Assembly (NCBI GenBank): GCA_036936605.1
Contig: JAUPFV010000001.1
Location: forward strand, 315,968,809-316,032,808
Direction: 5' to 3'
Source: Limnanthes douglasii subsp. nivea
Lineage: Eukaryota; Streptophyta; Magnoliopsida; Brassicales; Limnanthaceae
Length of the DNA: 64,000 nt
The stretch's first letter is position 1. The number at the start of each line of letters is the position of its first letter. The notes under the pieces were generated by a model. The model was not told the origin of the DNA. It saw only the letters and a program-made list of their open reading frames with translations, and did not search any database. Both the position numbers and the translations under genes were made by a program. Positions 24,580 to 36,639 of the stretch are shown in pieces.

Positions 24580-25900
24580 AATAACCCATTGGTATGCACA
24601 GTGTTGTTTTAGGTCATTCACTTCATTTGTAGGATAGTTCCACGAATAGGCGACCGATGAATATTGATGAAGTACTGGTTAAAAATGAAGTTGCAATTGG
24701 GTTTTTTTTTTTTTTTCGGACGTTGAAGATAAAATTGTACTGCTTGTTACGGCTTTTTCATCTTTTCAGGTATATTGGTGATTTCTCTGAACGAAGCTTC
24801 AACTGTATTTTTTGGGGGCTATTGTGGGGTACTAAGAGGGTAGATTTTGGAAACTTGAGATTTGGTTTCAAAGTTTTATTTTCAAGTTCATTAGTGTACC
24901 CTGTAACTTGTTGATATATCATAGTTCTACGCATGTTGAAGTCTGTTTTGTGCGTTTTTATTTTAGTTATCTCTTTTTTCCCAAGAACCCTGCTTGGCTT
25001 AACCTCCAAAGTAGATGACAGTCCTATCAAAATCAATTTTGTCCGATATGAGAAAAGATTTTGTTTGAAATATGTATTTGGGTTTGGACAATTGAACAAA
25101 TAAGTTGGTCTCGGACATAAAAACGTTTGATATCCATATCGATAAAAACGGTCGACATCCAATAGATGGATAGGTTTAGAAGAAAAATACTATATTAATT
25201 GATAATTTTAGTTGAATGAATGAAATATAATCTGATAAATAGCTTTAGAAAAAGTATACTAAATTAATTGATAGTTTTAGTGGAATAAGCGAAATACGTT
25301 TGTGTTTTTTAAGATAATTAGGCGAGATTAAAAATTGGACATATTTTGCTGAATTTTAGACCGTTTTATTTAGATTTTTTATTAAAATTTTGACATTTTT
25401 AATTTTTAAAAATAAAATAAAATAGATAGATCTCTCATTTTTTTTTTCCATTTTTGTCTAAACTTTTTTAAACTTTTGAAAACCATTCATTTTTTCTCCA
25501 TTTCTCTTTAAACCTTTGAAAACCATTCAAGCAACCGACGTTTAAAAAAACTTATTTTTCAAATTCGATCTCACAATAGTATAAATGTACGCCATAAAAC
25601 CTTAGTAGTCTATTTTTTTTTTTCGATTTCGTTCTATATTTGGTATATATTTATGTTAGAATTTCTGATTTTAAAAAATTAAATTTTGGTATGGTTTAAG
25701 TTCTTGTTTTGTTGATTTAATAGCCTAGTATTGTAAATGAGTTGTTGATATGTGTTCTGCATTTCATTTTGGACAGAATGATGCATGGATTTACATGCAT
25801 GTCACATGGAAAAATATTTGTTGCAATACACCATCCCAAACTTTCATATTTATTACGAATATTTAAAAAAGAATGTGATTGGATAATAAGTACAAAAACA

Positions 25901-25950
<50 letters not shown>

Positions 25951-26340
25951 AAATAATAATATTCATATCCTCTTAAAAGAGAGTTAAATGAGTTCAAAAA
26001 CTAAAAAACCGCTAAGAGTATATATTGGATTATAAAAATACACAAAAATTCTTCTTGACTACAATAAATACTCAATAATTTTGAAACATAATAATTATTC
26101 GTATATTTTTTTAACTTATCAAATGTTGAAATTAATTAAAAAAATTTAAAATTAAACTTTATATCATATGAGTGGTTTACATTTTCTAGTATTACATATT
26201 TTAATACTTTGTATATTATGGTAAAATTGATTAAGATTTCAAAGTTAAATAACGGGTTATAACATTAAAATACGGTAATAAATATTATATTATATTATTA
26301 ATATATATACACAAAAATTTGGAGTTTAATGTAAGATTTA
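24580..26340. other. receptor 3' UTR and AT-rich intergenic DNA
   Basis: The stretch after the stop codon is the likely 3' UTR. It contains a run of about 15 T at 24703-24717 and no coding signal; the open frame at 24657-24914 is not protein-like. No single poly(A) signal stands out. From about 25.1 kb the DNA is AT-rich with no gene seen. Confidence 0.6.
25904..25947. repeat. (AT)n microsatellite
   Basis: About 22 AT dinucleotides in intergenic DNA between the receptor gene and the gypsy nest. Confidence 0.95.
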
Positions 26341-26347
26341 GCTATGT

Positions 26348-26864
26348 TTTTAGTGTTGTGGTAAAAGTGTTAGTGGTAAAATGTTAGATTGCTCTTAGAG
26401 ATTTAGATTGAAAATTACGGAAAGAATCGGTAATGGAAGGTTAGTTTTGAGTTTTCAAATTTTAGTTTAAAACAAATGGGGTATAGAGTGAGAGATACAA
26501 CTGATATGGAAGTAGGATTTTGAGGATTAAGTTGTAAACTTAATATAAATTTAAGGATTGAATTGTAAATAATGTAAGTTTAGTCCTTAAATTACATGTA
26601 ATATAAGTTTTAGAGAACATTCGTGATTATGTATAACTATTGAGGACTAAATGACGATTTATCCTCTTTTGTAACAGATTCCACTTTAAGAGTAAGTCTT
26701 GGCTCCTCTATATAAAAGGCAAGGCTATTCTAATAAAATAGGTTGAACAACGTTTTTTATTGAATTCATTTGTACTTGAACTTTATCTCTTTAAAAACTC
26801 TCTACTTTTTCTCTCTCTAAACTTCTCTTATAACAATTTACTAAGGTGAAATATTAACTCATCA
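26348..26864 (+). mobile_element. Ty3/gypsy 5' LTR (left edge uncertain)
   Basis: The sequence before the primer-binding site reads like a plant gypsy LTR: a TATA box (TATATAAAA at 26709-26717), a CT-rich leader after it, and a TCATCA end three bases before the primer-binding site. The left edge is a guess (a TG near 26348), because no matching 3' LTR was found in the window. The element is therefore truncated, rearranged or extends beyond reach. Confidence 0.55.
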
Positions 26865-26867
26865 AAT

Positions 26868-26885
26868 TGGTGACTCAGCTGGGGA
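26868..26885 (+). promoter_or_regulatory. primer-binding site of gypsy element
   Basis: TGGTGACTCAGCTGGGGA begins three bases after the LTR end. Plant Ty3/gypsy elements of the Tat/Ogre group have closely similar sites of the TTGGCGACTC-n-GCTGGGGA type. It fixes the orientation of the element as plus strand. Confidence 0.65.
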
Positions 26886-26963
26886 TTGAATAACGGAAAT
26901 CAGTGACTTATTCAGTTCGAAATTGATATAATCTTGTTGTATTTTCTGTTCAAAATTAATACG

Positions 26964-28343
26964 ATGAATCCTGAGAACAATCCTACACTTCGATCAGCGA
27001 TGGAAACTCTAAAAGATGATTTACAGAGGGACGGAAGTAGACTTGATGGATCATCTCCGATCCAAACTCAATCTGATATTGAGGTACGAATGAACCAACT
27101 TTTAGACAAAAGTAATGCGTTAAATGAGAAGTATGGAAAAAAGAACAAAAGATCTACTAGACAAAGCTTAAATCCGAGGTTAGACAAGAAACAAAAAAGA
27201 CTGAGATGGGAGGTCAATCAGATCGATCTTTTAATGACCGACGAGCTAAATCTGAGCACACAAAAGCGCATTTTGTGTCTCCTAAAGAGTGATATTCATC
27301 TCGTAAAGGGAAAAAGATAAGCAGAAGTGCGTAACCTCTAGTGACAAGGAGGTAGAAAGCTCACCTTCGGGTTTTAAGAGATATAAGGGTTCATAAATCA
27401 GACAGAGATCAGTCGAGGAAACATATAAAAGGAGAGTAAATCTAAAAAGGATAATGTTCCTCGTTCTACATGGTACAAAGGAAACCCTTCGAACCAGTAT
27501 GCTGGAACTGATCGAAATCTATATGTTACGATGGGAGCAAATGATCAGTTTGTTCAAGGTGTCGACTTGAGAAATTCTCAATTGACAAGTGAAATTCGTT
27601 CCATGACGCTTCCGAAGCGTTTTGACATTTTCAAGGTAGAGAAGTTCGATGGGATGTAGGATCCCGACGATCACATCGAACAGTTCAAGAACTATATGAT
27701 GAATTTCGAAGATGACGACCGGCTGTTGTGTCGTGCATTTTCGCAAACTTTTAAGGGAAGAACTCTTAAGTGGTACAATCGGATTCTGAGGGGGTCCATT
27801 TCAAATTTTAGAGATTTTTGTACTGCATTTTGAAGGAAATTTGTGGGAAGCAAAGAAATGAGAGCAAATGGTGATACCATTATTCAGTGCAAACTAGAAT
27901 ATTATACTGATTTGACAGAGAATGTATCTTTGATTTGGGATAAGACTAAGAGCTTCGTAAATTTTAGGAAGCCAACCCCAATTAGTAGGCCAATGGAGGA
28001 AAGAAATAACAATTTTTGCAGATATCATGAAGATATTTGGCATGATACAAACGACTGCATTGCTTTGAAGAAAGAGATTCAATTTTTGATTGAAAATAGA
28101 AAGCTCCTGACTAATGTGAAGTCGCAAGGGAGCGGGTCAAAAAATATTGCTGCATCATTTTCGAAAGTTGCACCAGCTGAGAATTTGATGATTTTGGATT
28201 CACAGGCTAAACCTTTTGATGCTTCTTCTGATTATGTGGAAAAATATCCGAATAGATTGCTTCTGATGACGGTCGAAGAGCCCATAGAAAAGGGACATGT
28301 GCGGGAGCTATGTAAGTTTTTTGTAATCTTGAGAGATATCTAA
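26964..28343 (+). pseudogene. Ty3/gypsy gag (first of two), with stops
   Basis: One frame carries the gag from ATG 26964 (MNPENNPTLRSAMETL) to 28343. The N-terminal coiled region is Lys/Glu-rich. The retrotransposon gag domain lies at about 27600-27880: DPDDHIEQFKNYM, then LLCRAFSQTFKGRTLKWYN, then GSISNFRDF. A Cys/His cluster near 28010-28070 (FCRYHEDIWHDTNDC) is the gag nucleic-acid-binding motif of the Tat-like group. Stops occur at 27318, several between there and about 27440, 27657 and 27831, so the product is dead. Confidence 0.88.
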
Positions 28344-28879
28344 TAAAAATTAACTATTCTTTGTTATTTTTGAGGTGTTTAGTAATTTTACCATTACTAG
28401 TGTTTTTAGTGATTTCTCCTTATATTTTTGGCACTGTCTACAATAATTTTTTTTTTTAAATAATACTTTAACAATGATGTTGACTGGCTCGGGAACTGAG
28501 ATGAATTTGTCTTAGGATTTCTTGATTCAGCGGTCCCCAAAAATCGTCCAAAGAGTATATAATGTTGTGCTCCAATTACTAAGAATGAGTTTTTTCAAGA
28601 TAAAATATTATCTTACTGATGTGTGGGAGTGAAGGAAAATGAGGTGTTTTTAAAGCCTTCTGTGAATGAAGTTGTGACGAATGAATCTGGTCCATCCAAT
28701 GCTGCTCCAATCAATTTTGAGTTGGGGAGGTGATAATCGCATGTAGAAAATAAAAAGTTAACAAACCATGTTTGGATCAAGATCGTCACGACAAAATCAT
28801 ACTACTTGTGATTGTGATAATTTATCTGTTGGCAATGCTTTGAAATTACAATTGAACAAGCTGAAATAAGAGAATTATA
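28344..28879 (+). other. unassigned sequence between two gag relics
   Basis: About 540 bp with no clear domain. It may be the decayed gag-pol spacer of the first element or the 5' part of the second. No LTR or primer-binding site was found here, so where one element ends and the next begins is open. Confidence 0.4.
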
Positions 28880-29560
28880 AATTCAAGATGTTACAAAACC
28901 TAAACGATGAAGAAGGATGAGCTTATCTACCTTCTTTATGAAAATCAAAGGTAATCTTTAAGGAACTTTATGCAACATTTCATCCAAGAGATAAATAGTT
29001 TAGATAGTTGTGTTGAAATATTAACTTTGACAGCCTTTAAAAGAGGTCTACCATCAGACAATAAGTTATTTGAGGACTTGATTAAGTATTATATGATATC
29101 ATGGGAAATGTGTTGAGAATATCTGAGATGTTCATTAAAGTAGAAGAAACTAGAAGAGAATATGTCATAATAATTTAAATCTCCAAAACAAATAATCAGT
29201 TCGTCTGATAGAAAACGTGTTGAAGATCAAAGACCGAGAGAGGCCGTCAATGTATAAATTTGGCCTAAGTATTCATATTATGAAAATAATAACATAAGTT
29301 TACTCCTTTTAATGCATCGATTTTGTGACTATATTTAACAATACTTGTTACAAAGTAAATTATCGACCTCCACGATCTATGTTAACTCCAAAAAAATGAA
29401 AGATCTCGAATATTTTACTATGCTTACCATCGTGATCATGGACATGCTAAATATGATTGTTTTTAATTGAGGATGAAATTTATAGGTTAGTGGATAATGA
29501 TGAACTTGTTGAGTTTGTGAAGAAGCTGGAAAGAGAGAATAAATAGTAAGTTAAAGAAAA
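28880..29560 (+). pseudogene. second, different Ty3/gypsy gag relic
   Basis: Broken frames give gag matches in order: LRNFMQHFIQEINSL, then TLTAFKRGLPSDNKLFEDL (29030-29090), then a Cys/His-like motif AYHRDHGHAKYDCF (29415-29460). The pattern matches Tat-like gypsy gag but its sequence differs from the gag at 27-28 kb, so two elements are involved. Many stops and frameshifts are present. Confidence 0.7.
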
Positions 29561-29744
29561 TCGTAGTACGAAAATCTAAGAAATATTAAAACAAAGGATA
29601 TTTTATAGTTCTAAAGAGGATGATTTAGCATGAACTCTATTAATTCAAGGAAAAAATACAATAAAGATCTTGAGGTTTATCTTATTGAAGAATATGCTAT
29701 GAATTTTAACATATTCCCATATTCATCTTTGGATTTTACTGAAA

Positions 29745-30150
29745 ATGACATTAGAAGGTATTTTATTAATAATGGTTGAAAGTTTTTGTGTAATTATGGG
29801 AATGATAATGGTTGATACTAGTAGTTCGGGCAATAGTTTATTTCAAAGTGGTTATGATAAAACGATTAGGGTAATACCGTACAAAAAGACGAAAATTAAT
29901 TTGGTTAGTTTTTCAGGTCGTCAAACTGATTGCATAGGTGAAGTGGAACTTCCAGTTGTTGTAGGACGTGACAACGTGATATAAACAATGATAATATTTT
30001 TTATGGTAGTTGATGCACCTGGGTCGTAAAATACCGTTCTAGGTTGTCCATGGTTACATAAAATGGAAGCAGTAGCTTCATCCTATAATCGGTGTTTGAA
30101 ATATATTTTGGGAATGCATATTGGAGTGATCAGAGGAAACCTCGAGATAA
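29745..30150 (+). pseudogene. Ty3/gypsy aspartic protease relic
   Basis: VDTSSSGNSLFQSGYDK at 29811-29861 is the aspartic protease active-site region; the usual DTGSS has become DTSSS. It is followed by SFSGRQTDCIGEVELPVVVG and, after a stop, ILGRPWLH-like VLGCPWLHKMEAV. It continues the second gag relic in order, as in gypsy gag-protease polyproteins. Confidence 0.82.
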
Positions 30151-30362
30151 GGTTGAGGTACGATCTTTAAAGATTAAAGCAACAAAATATATCTTGCTTG
30201 ATATATCCTACTATTAAAACTCTTCTGTTAGTGCTTTATACTCATAATGTGCTGATCATTCTCCGTCATGCAACTCAGATAATATCATTTACGATTCATT
30301 CTATTCGAGGCAACACATCAAAGGCCTACTCAACGATTTCTTGTATAAGATATTCTCGAGGA

Positions 30363-30644
30363 CTATAAACCCATGCACTTTAAGTATAACATTTTTGCCA
30401 ATACTTTATCAATCTGTACGACTTTATTAACCAGAAATTCTTTAATGTCGTGCATCCAATCCTTGTCTTTGCTCGTTGAAACTTGGAAATATTCATCAAA
30501 ATTCAAATTTTGTTCAGAATATTTCGTTATTGTAGAGATCTCTTGCATGAGTATCCATGGGTAGCCTTCAAAATACATTGTGATTGCTAAAGAGTCAGCA
30601 AAAAAAATCAGTATGGTGCACATGCTCGTACCTGACACTCTCAA
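30363..30644 (-). pseudogene. gypsy RNase H-integrase junction relic
   Basis: The frame contains DWMHDIKEFLVNKVVQIDKVLAKMLYLKCMGL, which follows the conserved pattern of the region just before the gypsy integrase zinc finger (a 'W-x3-I-x2-[YF]L' block and a downstream Lys/Leu-rich run). It is the most 3' recognisable piece of the minus-strand element. Confidence 0.55.
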
Positions 30645-31437
30645 ACTACACTACCAACCATCTCATAGCCTTTAAATACTTCACTAGATGATATTTTCAA
30701 GTGCGGGACTGCCGCAAAGCGTAGTTCACTAGGATTTGAGAGTCACTTACCAGAAAAACTCTCTTGGCATCGCAAATTTGTGCAAGTCACGATCCTGCCA
30801 AAGTGGCCTCGTACTTTGTCCAATTGTACGATTCTTTAAAATAAAAACAAAATTCCTGATACATTTCTTCTATCGTTGGTGCAATCAATTGAACCACTGC
30901 TCCAAAAACAAAAACGTTGGATCCTTCGTTAGTCTGAACAATCATTCAGGTTTGTTTCCATATTTAGGTGTTTAGAATGAAACTCAACCAAAAAATATGC
31001 CACAACATGGACCTTCACCGTTGTTCGAGGTTCAAAATCAATATCATAATCCTTCAATTCCACAGATTATTTTTTCATTCTCCCCAACACGTCGGGCCTT
31101 TGCAGTACATGTTGCTGAAGGAAAGAGGTTCAAACCATAATCGTGTGTGCTGAAAGTAAGGTCTCATTTTACGAATTGTAGTTACTAAACGAAAGAGGGT
31201 TTTTCCATTTTAAGTACCTTTTTTTATGTCTAACAAACTTTTTCTTACATAGTATACGAGGCGAGGACAATTATCAACTTCTCGTATTGATATCACGCTC
31301 ACTGCATAACCTGACACCCTTATATAAGTGTGTAATTTCTCTCATGCGTTTGGCTTTGTTAAGATCTCCGAAGAAGATAAATATTCTTTTATCTGGATAA
31401 AAGATTCATTTCACTATGGTGTCCAAATAAAATAATT

Positions 31438-32130
31438 TTATTCCCTTAAAACTTGGAAGAAAAGGGCACATATTTTTAAAGACTTAGATATAAATTTGGT
31501 AAAGGAAACCAACCTTTCAGTTAATACTTGAACCTCCAAGATGGATCTGGGTGGATCTATAGTATTTAAAACATTTAGATGTATTGGTTTGGCTTTGATC
31601 CTTTTGCCACTGACCATATAACCCAAACCTTTCTCGGACCGCACCTCGAATATACACTCCTCTGGATTTAGTTTCAAGTTTATATCCTTCAAGTTACAAA
31701 ACATTTCTGCTAGATTAAAGAAATGGTCGTTGTCCTTGGTTCTTTTCAACAATATATAATCAATATATACTTTGACCCTTCGTTCAATATGATTCTCAAA
31801 TTCCTTATTCACCAATCGTTCATAAGTGGCTCCAGTGTTTTTTAAACCAAAAGGCATTACTTTGTAGCAGTGTAAGACCATTTTCCATTATAAACGAAGT
31901 GCTTTCTTGATCCCTCGGATCCATCTGATTTTTTTATAACCTGTGTATGTATCCATGAATGATAAGAGTTTGTTTCCCGTGGTCGAGTCTAGAAATTAGT
32001 CTATCCTCCGAATAAGGAAAAGGTCATTCAGACACACTCAGTTTAATTAGGTGAAGTCGACGCACATTCGCCATTTCCAGTTCTTCTTTTTCACGAGAAA
32101 TAGGTTTGTAGTTCATAAATGATATTTAGA
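31438..32130 (-). pseudogene. Ty3/gypsy reverse transcriptase (YIDY mutant)
   Basis: The open part (31881-31438) reads CYKVMPFGLKNTGATYERL, then VKVYIDYILLK, LNPEECIFEV, GLGYMVSGKRI and LTERLVSFTKFISKS, a classic gypsy RT series. Upstream frames (to about 32130) carry the earlier RT blocks MDPRDQESTSF and related motifs. The catalytic YIDD is YIDY, which removes one of the two metal-binding aspartates, so the enzyme is inactive even where the frame is open. Confidence 0.9.
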
Positions 32131-32234
32131 TTCTCTAATGTGGCCCACCTTTGAAAATTGGTCTACCTCAGCCATGATCGCCTCAAACTTCTCGGAGGAG
32201 AAAAATATTTTATTATGTATAATTGGCTGGATAT

Positions 32235-32453
32235 TTATTCACAAACCAACTTATGATAAATAATCTCTGTTGGTACCCCCGTTACATCCTCGGTATGCCA
32301 TGCAAACATATGGAATTTTTGTGATAGAAAGTGAATCAACCTTTCCTTGAAAAAAATACCAATCTTCAATCTTTGACCGCTAGGAAAGATATAGTTTCCA
32401 AAATTCTCATCGAGCACCAATAAAACCATAGGTCTCCCTTGGATCATCAACAT
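32235..32453 (-). pseudogene. gypsy protease-RT linker fragment
   Basis: FHMFAWHTEDVTGVPTEII matches the conserved 'D-x-FAW-x4-D-[MV]-x-G[IV]-P-x-[EF]' block that precedes RT in Tat-like gypsy polyproteins. It is in the expected position and orientation upstream of the RT fragment at 31.4-32.1 kb. Confidence 0.75.
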
Positions 32454-33329
32454 GATCAGATTCTGAGGTTAAACTCTATACAAGCCCTTCTTTGCCTCAA
32501 TATATCTAATATATATGGTGGCCAAAGCTGTTTTGCAACATTCTTTAGCCACATTCTCGCTACTTTAGACTATTCCCACATTGCTCCGAACCACATAATA
32601 TAAACACTAGGGAATTGTCAAAGCCACAACATACATTCTTGATAACCAATATCTGCTAAAAGTTACGTTGTACGATGCTGTCGCATCTAATACTATGAAT
32701 AACACTGTTACCTCTTTCATAAACGGTCTGTGGCCTAATCCCACCACTTCTTCAAACTCTTTGACTAACTTAACGGTTACCCATGTAAAACACGCTATGG
32801 GTTTCTATAGAGGTGAGTCGAATCGTCTAATTCCATGTGACTTTCCAAACTCTCTATGTGCCTTTTCCGAGAGAAGTTGATAATCCTTAAAATAATCTCC
32901 ACCAAATATAGTTAGAGATTCAAAAAATATACATAAATCATCAAGTTTCCCCATGATCATTGGTTCTTCAACCATTAAAATAATCCTTCAGTCATATATC
33001 AGATCCAAATACTTCAAAGCCATGTTAAATGAATCAAGTGGCTCTACGATCATTAACGTATTTTCTTGCTTTGGGGCCATCACGACTACCTCTTTTCCTT
33101 TCTGATTTCCCTTCTATGTATTTTTTTTAACAAAAATGGTCATTTTCCATTCTCTATCAACGTTTGAATTTCCTTTTTAAAGATATACCATGGTACTTGC
33201 AATATCAATTGCTCATTCTGTCTCTCGAAGTCTGAATTGGAAAAGGTTTTCTAAACTACACGTGCTTCGAGCCTTATCAAAAATTATTTATACGCACTCT
33301 ATTAATTCAACATAATGAGTAGGCCATAC

Positions 33330-34760
33330 CTACTTATTTGACACAAGCCTTGTTGGCTGTTGAATGCTAACAACTTGCTGATTCGTTCTTGGTCTCGATG
33401 GTGCTTGATTCAAAACCCTTTGTCGAGATGTGGTTGAAGGGTGAAAGTTTGGATCGTCTGTGTCTAAGGCCGATATACTAGAGAGGATAGCGGTGACGAC
33501 CATGGGTGATTGTAAATTTTGTTGCCCTTGTTGGGTCATAGAGGCAAGTTCCGCTACTTGGGTCTCTTTCACGATTATCTTCTTTTCAAACTGTTCTAAT
33601 GCCTTGTTCTTAGCCACATTGTCCATTAAAAGTTTGAGGAGAAGCCAACAAATCCTCATAACTATCAATGTCTATATTTGTTTGAACGAAATGTCTGGTA
33701 TATTCCCTCAGTATTTCTTTGATCATTTGATGGCAGTATAGATTGTATCATTGTTCCCCTAGAAATCTTACTTTTTAATAATTGTTGCCTAATTACAATC
33801 CAAAACATGTCAAAAGTTTTTATACATCCCTCCGACAATCGGTTATACCACTATGATGTATTGTTCTTGAAAGTTAGGAGAAAGCACGACACAGAATCTT
33901 GTTATCATGCTCAAAATTTATCATAAGATTTTTGAATTGGTCAATGGTTATTTGGGTCTTGGCTCTCGCCGAAATTCTCCATCTTCGATATATCAAAATA
34001 TTTCAGCATAAGCCCGACTAGAATGTTCACAGACAACGGAGATGCCCTCTAATTATGACTTGACTTGTACAAATTACTCGTGGTCCTTCGTTAATTACTG
34101 TTTAAAAACCCTCCTTGGAAGGGTTTATAAACTAATTACTCATTTTGTAATTAAAACTCGGATTGTATAAGAGAAACTGAATGTGAGCCACTGTTTACTA
34201 TTGTTTTCCTCTACCTAGCGTGAATGCCCTTTTCTTTGCTTCAGATATTAGTGTTTTCTTGTATTAATTATCCCGCGTCTTCCTCAAATCCTTCCCCCGC
34301 TAGAACGACCGATGATAATTTGAGTTTCTCTCCGAGCTTCGTTTTTTAAGACTTCTTTTGTGATGATGTTCTCTCTTCAGATAAGAAGATTCATCTTAGT
34401 CATAAAAGGAATAATCACTTCACTTTGAAGAATCATAGCGACGCTTAACCTTTGTTTCTTTCCTCAAAGTATGACGACTTTGGTGCCTCTCCTTCCTTTG
34501 TTTATCCTTTAGTCGATGATCGTACTCGGTTTCATTATCCTTTAGAAGAATTCCCTTTTCTGACTCTGATCGGACCTTCCTAACAGCTGTCATGCTATCC
34601 TTTTCAGCATTAATCTTTGCAATATCCTACAACACTTCCATTTGTTGAACCACCAAAGTACACTACTCGAGTTGATCTTCGGCGAATTAATCATCATATT
34701 CTTGTTCTTCGAACTGCTATTCTTCAGACACAAATCCGATCAACTCTGATAACAGGCTCT
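33330..34760 (-). pseudogene. gag and Gln-rich linker of minus-strand gypsy
   Basis: Broken frames carry gag-like blocks (MENFGESQDPNNH near 34.0 kb; WYNRLSEGCIKTFDMFW near 33.8 kb). Further 5', toward 34.6-34.4 kb, there is a charged Lys/Glu/Arg-rich segment. The open frame at 33668-33330 (112 codons) is a Gln/Ser-rich linker. Stops are frequent. Identity rests on the order next to an LTR and primer-binding site and on the gag block pattern. Confidence 0.6.
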
Positions 34761-34852
34761 TCTTCCATTTATGTATTCATCTCTTCTAAAGATTTTTCAC
34801 ATGTATTAAACCTTTGTGTGGTTTTGGAAATCGAATCCACATACCAAATCTT

Positions 34853-35143
34853 TCCCACTGTGGCCACCAATGATAGTTCTAGAAATATCCGATGAGGTGT
34901 TAAATTTAAAATATTTACTGAGTCTAATTTTAGAGAGAGAAACACAAGAATTCTAAAGAGAGAAGCTGCCAAAAGTAGTAATAAAGTAATAATTATTCAC
35001 CCTTTCCCAAAAAAGAAATGTTCATTTATATAATAATATTGATGGGCCTAAAGGCCACATGGTTGTTCGAGTTATGTTTATTCCACCATGATATACCCTC
35101 AATGTTACACATCTGTTGAGCTTATTTTAGAGGACTTATATCA
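34853..35143 (-). repeat. minus-strand gypsy LTR with primer-binding site
   Basis: On the minus strand a TG at 35143 opens about 273 bp. It holds a TATA-like ATTATATAAAT and a palindrome GGGCCTAAAGGCCCA-like stretch, and ends CTATCA at 34871. It is followed directly by TTGGTGGCCACAGTGGGAA, resembling the TTGGCGCCGTCTGTGGGAA-type primer-binding site of Tat elements. The left edge is uncertain by some tens of bases (another candidate TG is near 35110). No partner LTR was found. Confidence 0.55.
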
Positions 35144-35194
35144 AGCCAAATTAACCCAATATTCTATTGGCTCGGCCCGCGGTTTGGATAAATG

Positions 35195-36370
35195 ACACCT
35201 TTATCATCGTGAACAAGATTTTTGCAACACAACTTGGCTGAAAATCGCATGTCTGCATCGGTGACATGCAAGTTACTAGAAATAAATATAAAGACCGCCT
35301 TGCTAGCCTAGCCGAGATCTTCACCAATCTTGTAAGAGTAAACCTAAATCTAAATCCAGAAAAATGTACATTTGGTGTAAAATCTGGAAAATGCACGGGC
35401 TACATGATCAGTGAAAAATGCATTAAAACATATTCTACTTAAATCTAAAACCTAGAAACAATGGATCCTCCCTGAAACACAAAACAAGTACATATACTAA
35501 CATGATGGTTAGTTGCACTGAATAGGTTCATTTCAAGATCTTCAGACAAGTGCCAACCATGTTTTCAGATTTTAAAAGAAGTATAAAGATTTAAATGGAC
35601 TACAACATGTGAGGAAACTTTCAACAATATAATTAAAATTCTAACTTATCCACCGAGAGACGATTTGTTGTTATACCTAGCCGTCTCAGACTTTACCGTC
35701 AGTGTTGTGCTTATAAGGGACAATGAAAAAAATCTAAAGTTATTTACTATGTAAGAAAGTTCTTGATGGATGATAAAATAAGATACCAACAGTTAAAAAT
35801 GCTTGCCTTGGCGTTGGTGGTTGCAGTTGAGAAGATAAGAACTTATTTCCAGGCTCATACAGTCAGAATGTGCATAAATTTTCCACTCAGAGATGTGTTG
35901 TAAAAGTTGGTTGTGTCTGAAATGATGAACCCATGGTCACTGGCATTAGGAGATTACAATATAAAGTTTGAGTCGAGGACTGCAATTAAGGCTCAAGTAT
36001 TGGTAGGCTTCCTAACAGAGTTTCAATAAAAAACACATACATTATTTGAAGAGCAAGCGAATTCCACTTGGAAAGTCTAGACAGATGGAGGAAATAAAAA
36101 TCTTGGCTTTGAAACGAGAGTTCAACTAACATCTTCAACAAGAAAACTTTTGGCTTAATTTATTAAATTCAGTTTCTTTGCTTCTAACAATAAGATAAAA
36201 TATGAGGTTATCATAGCAGGAATTTGACTAGCAAACATTTGTGGATCAAATAAAGTAAATATCTTCACAAACTCTTAGCTCGTGGCACAACAAGCTCTAG
36301 GAAAATTCGAAGCTAAAAAAAGATAATCTCATTCAATATCTAAAGAAGCTTCAGTGCCAGACAACCTTAT
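35195..36370 (+). pseudogene. Ty3/gypsy RT and RNase H relic, plus strand
   Basis: From NKIFATQLG (about 35205) through AEIFTNLVRVNLNLNPEKC, TFGVKSGKCTGYMIS, ALNRFISRSSDKC, PPRDDLLLYLAVSDFTVSVVL to a second RNase H-like block (WTDGGNKNLGFETRVQL, FASNNKIKYE). This is the C-terminal half of RT plus RNase H and the archaeal-like RNase H found in Tat elements. The catalytic aspartate pair is gone (VCIGDM where VYVDDM is expected). Several stops interrupt it. The N-terminal half of RT is missing; the nearest plus-strand relative is the protease at 29.7-30.2 kb. Confidence 0.85.
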
Positions 36371-36639
36371 TTGACCAAGTCCATTTTGAACAACTCCCAA
36401 GATAAAAGAATGTGCTACTGAGGCTTTGACATCTTTAACAAGTTCCAAGTTAACACCAGGGATCATACTACAAGAACAATCATCCATCACTCTACTGAAC
36501 TAATTCTTATCAACCATCTCGTCTTTGGGAGTCATTGTAATAGAGGAGGATGAGAAAAAGAAGAAGATGATAAAACTTTTATAAAAAACTATTTAGTAAA
36601 AATAATTATTCAAGATAATAGGGTCAATATTAGACGCGT

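Larger units (their letters stand above)
30360..35143 (-). mobile_element. minus-strand Ty3/gypsy element, 3' part missing
   Basis: Reading on the minus strand from 35143 down: LTR (about 35143-34871), primer-binding site (34870-34853), gag (34.7-33.7 kb), Gln-rich linker (33.67-33.33 kb), protease-RT junction (32.45-32.24 kb), RT (32.13-31.44 kb) and a pre-integrase stretch (30.64-30.36 kb). The order is that of a Tat-like gypsy polyprotein. Integrase and the second LTR were not found, so the element is truncated near 30.3 kb. It lies between plus-strand gypsy pieces (protease at 30.1 kb, RT from 35.2 kb) and may be nested in them. Confidence 0.78.

Noticed and set aside
24657..24914. 85-codon frame after the receptor gene
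   Set aside because: Phe/Leu-rich, includes the T run, follows the stop codon directly; 3' UTR sequence without protein character.
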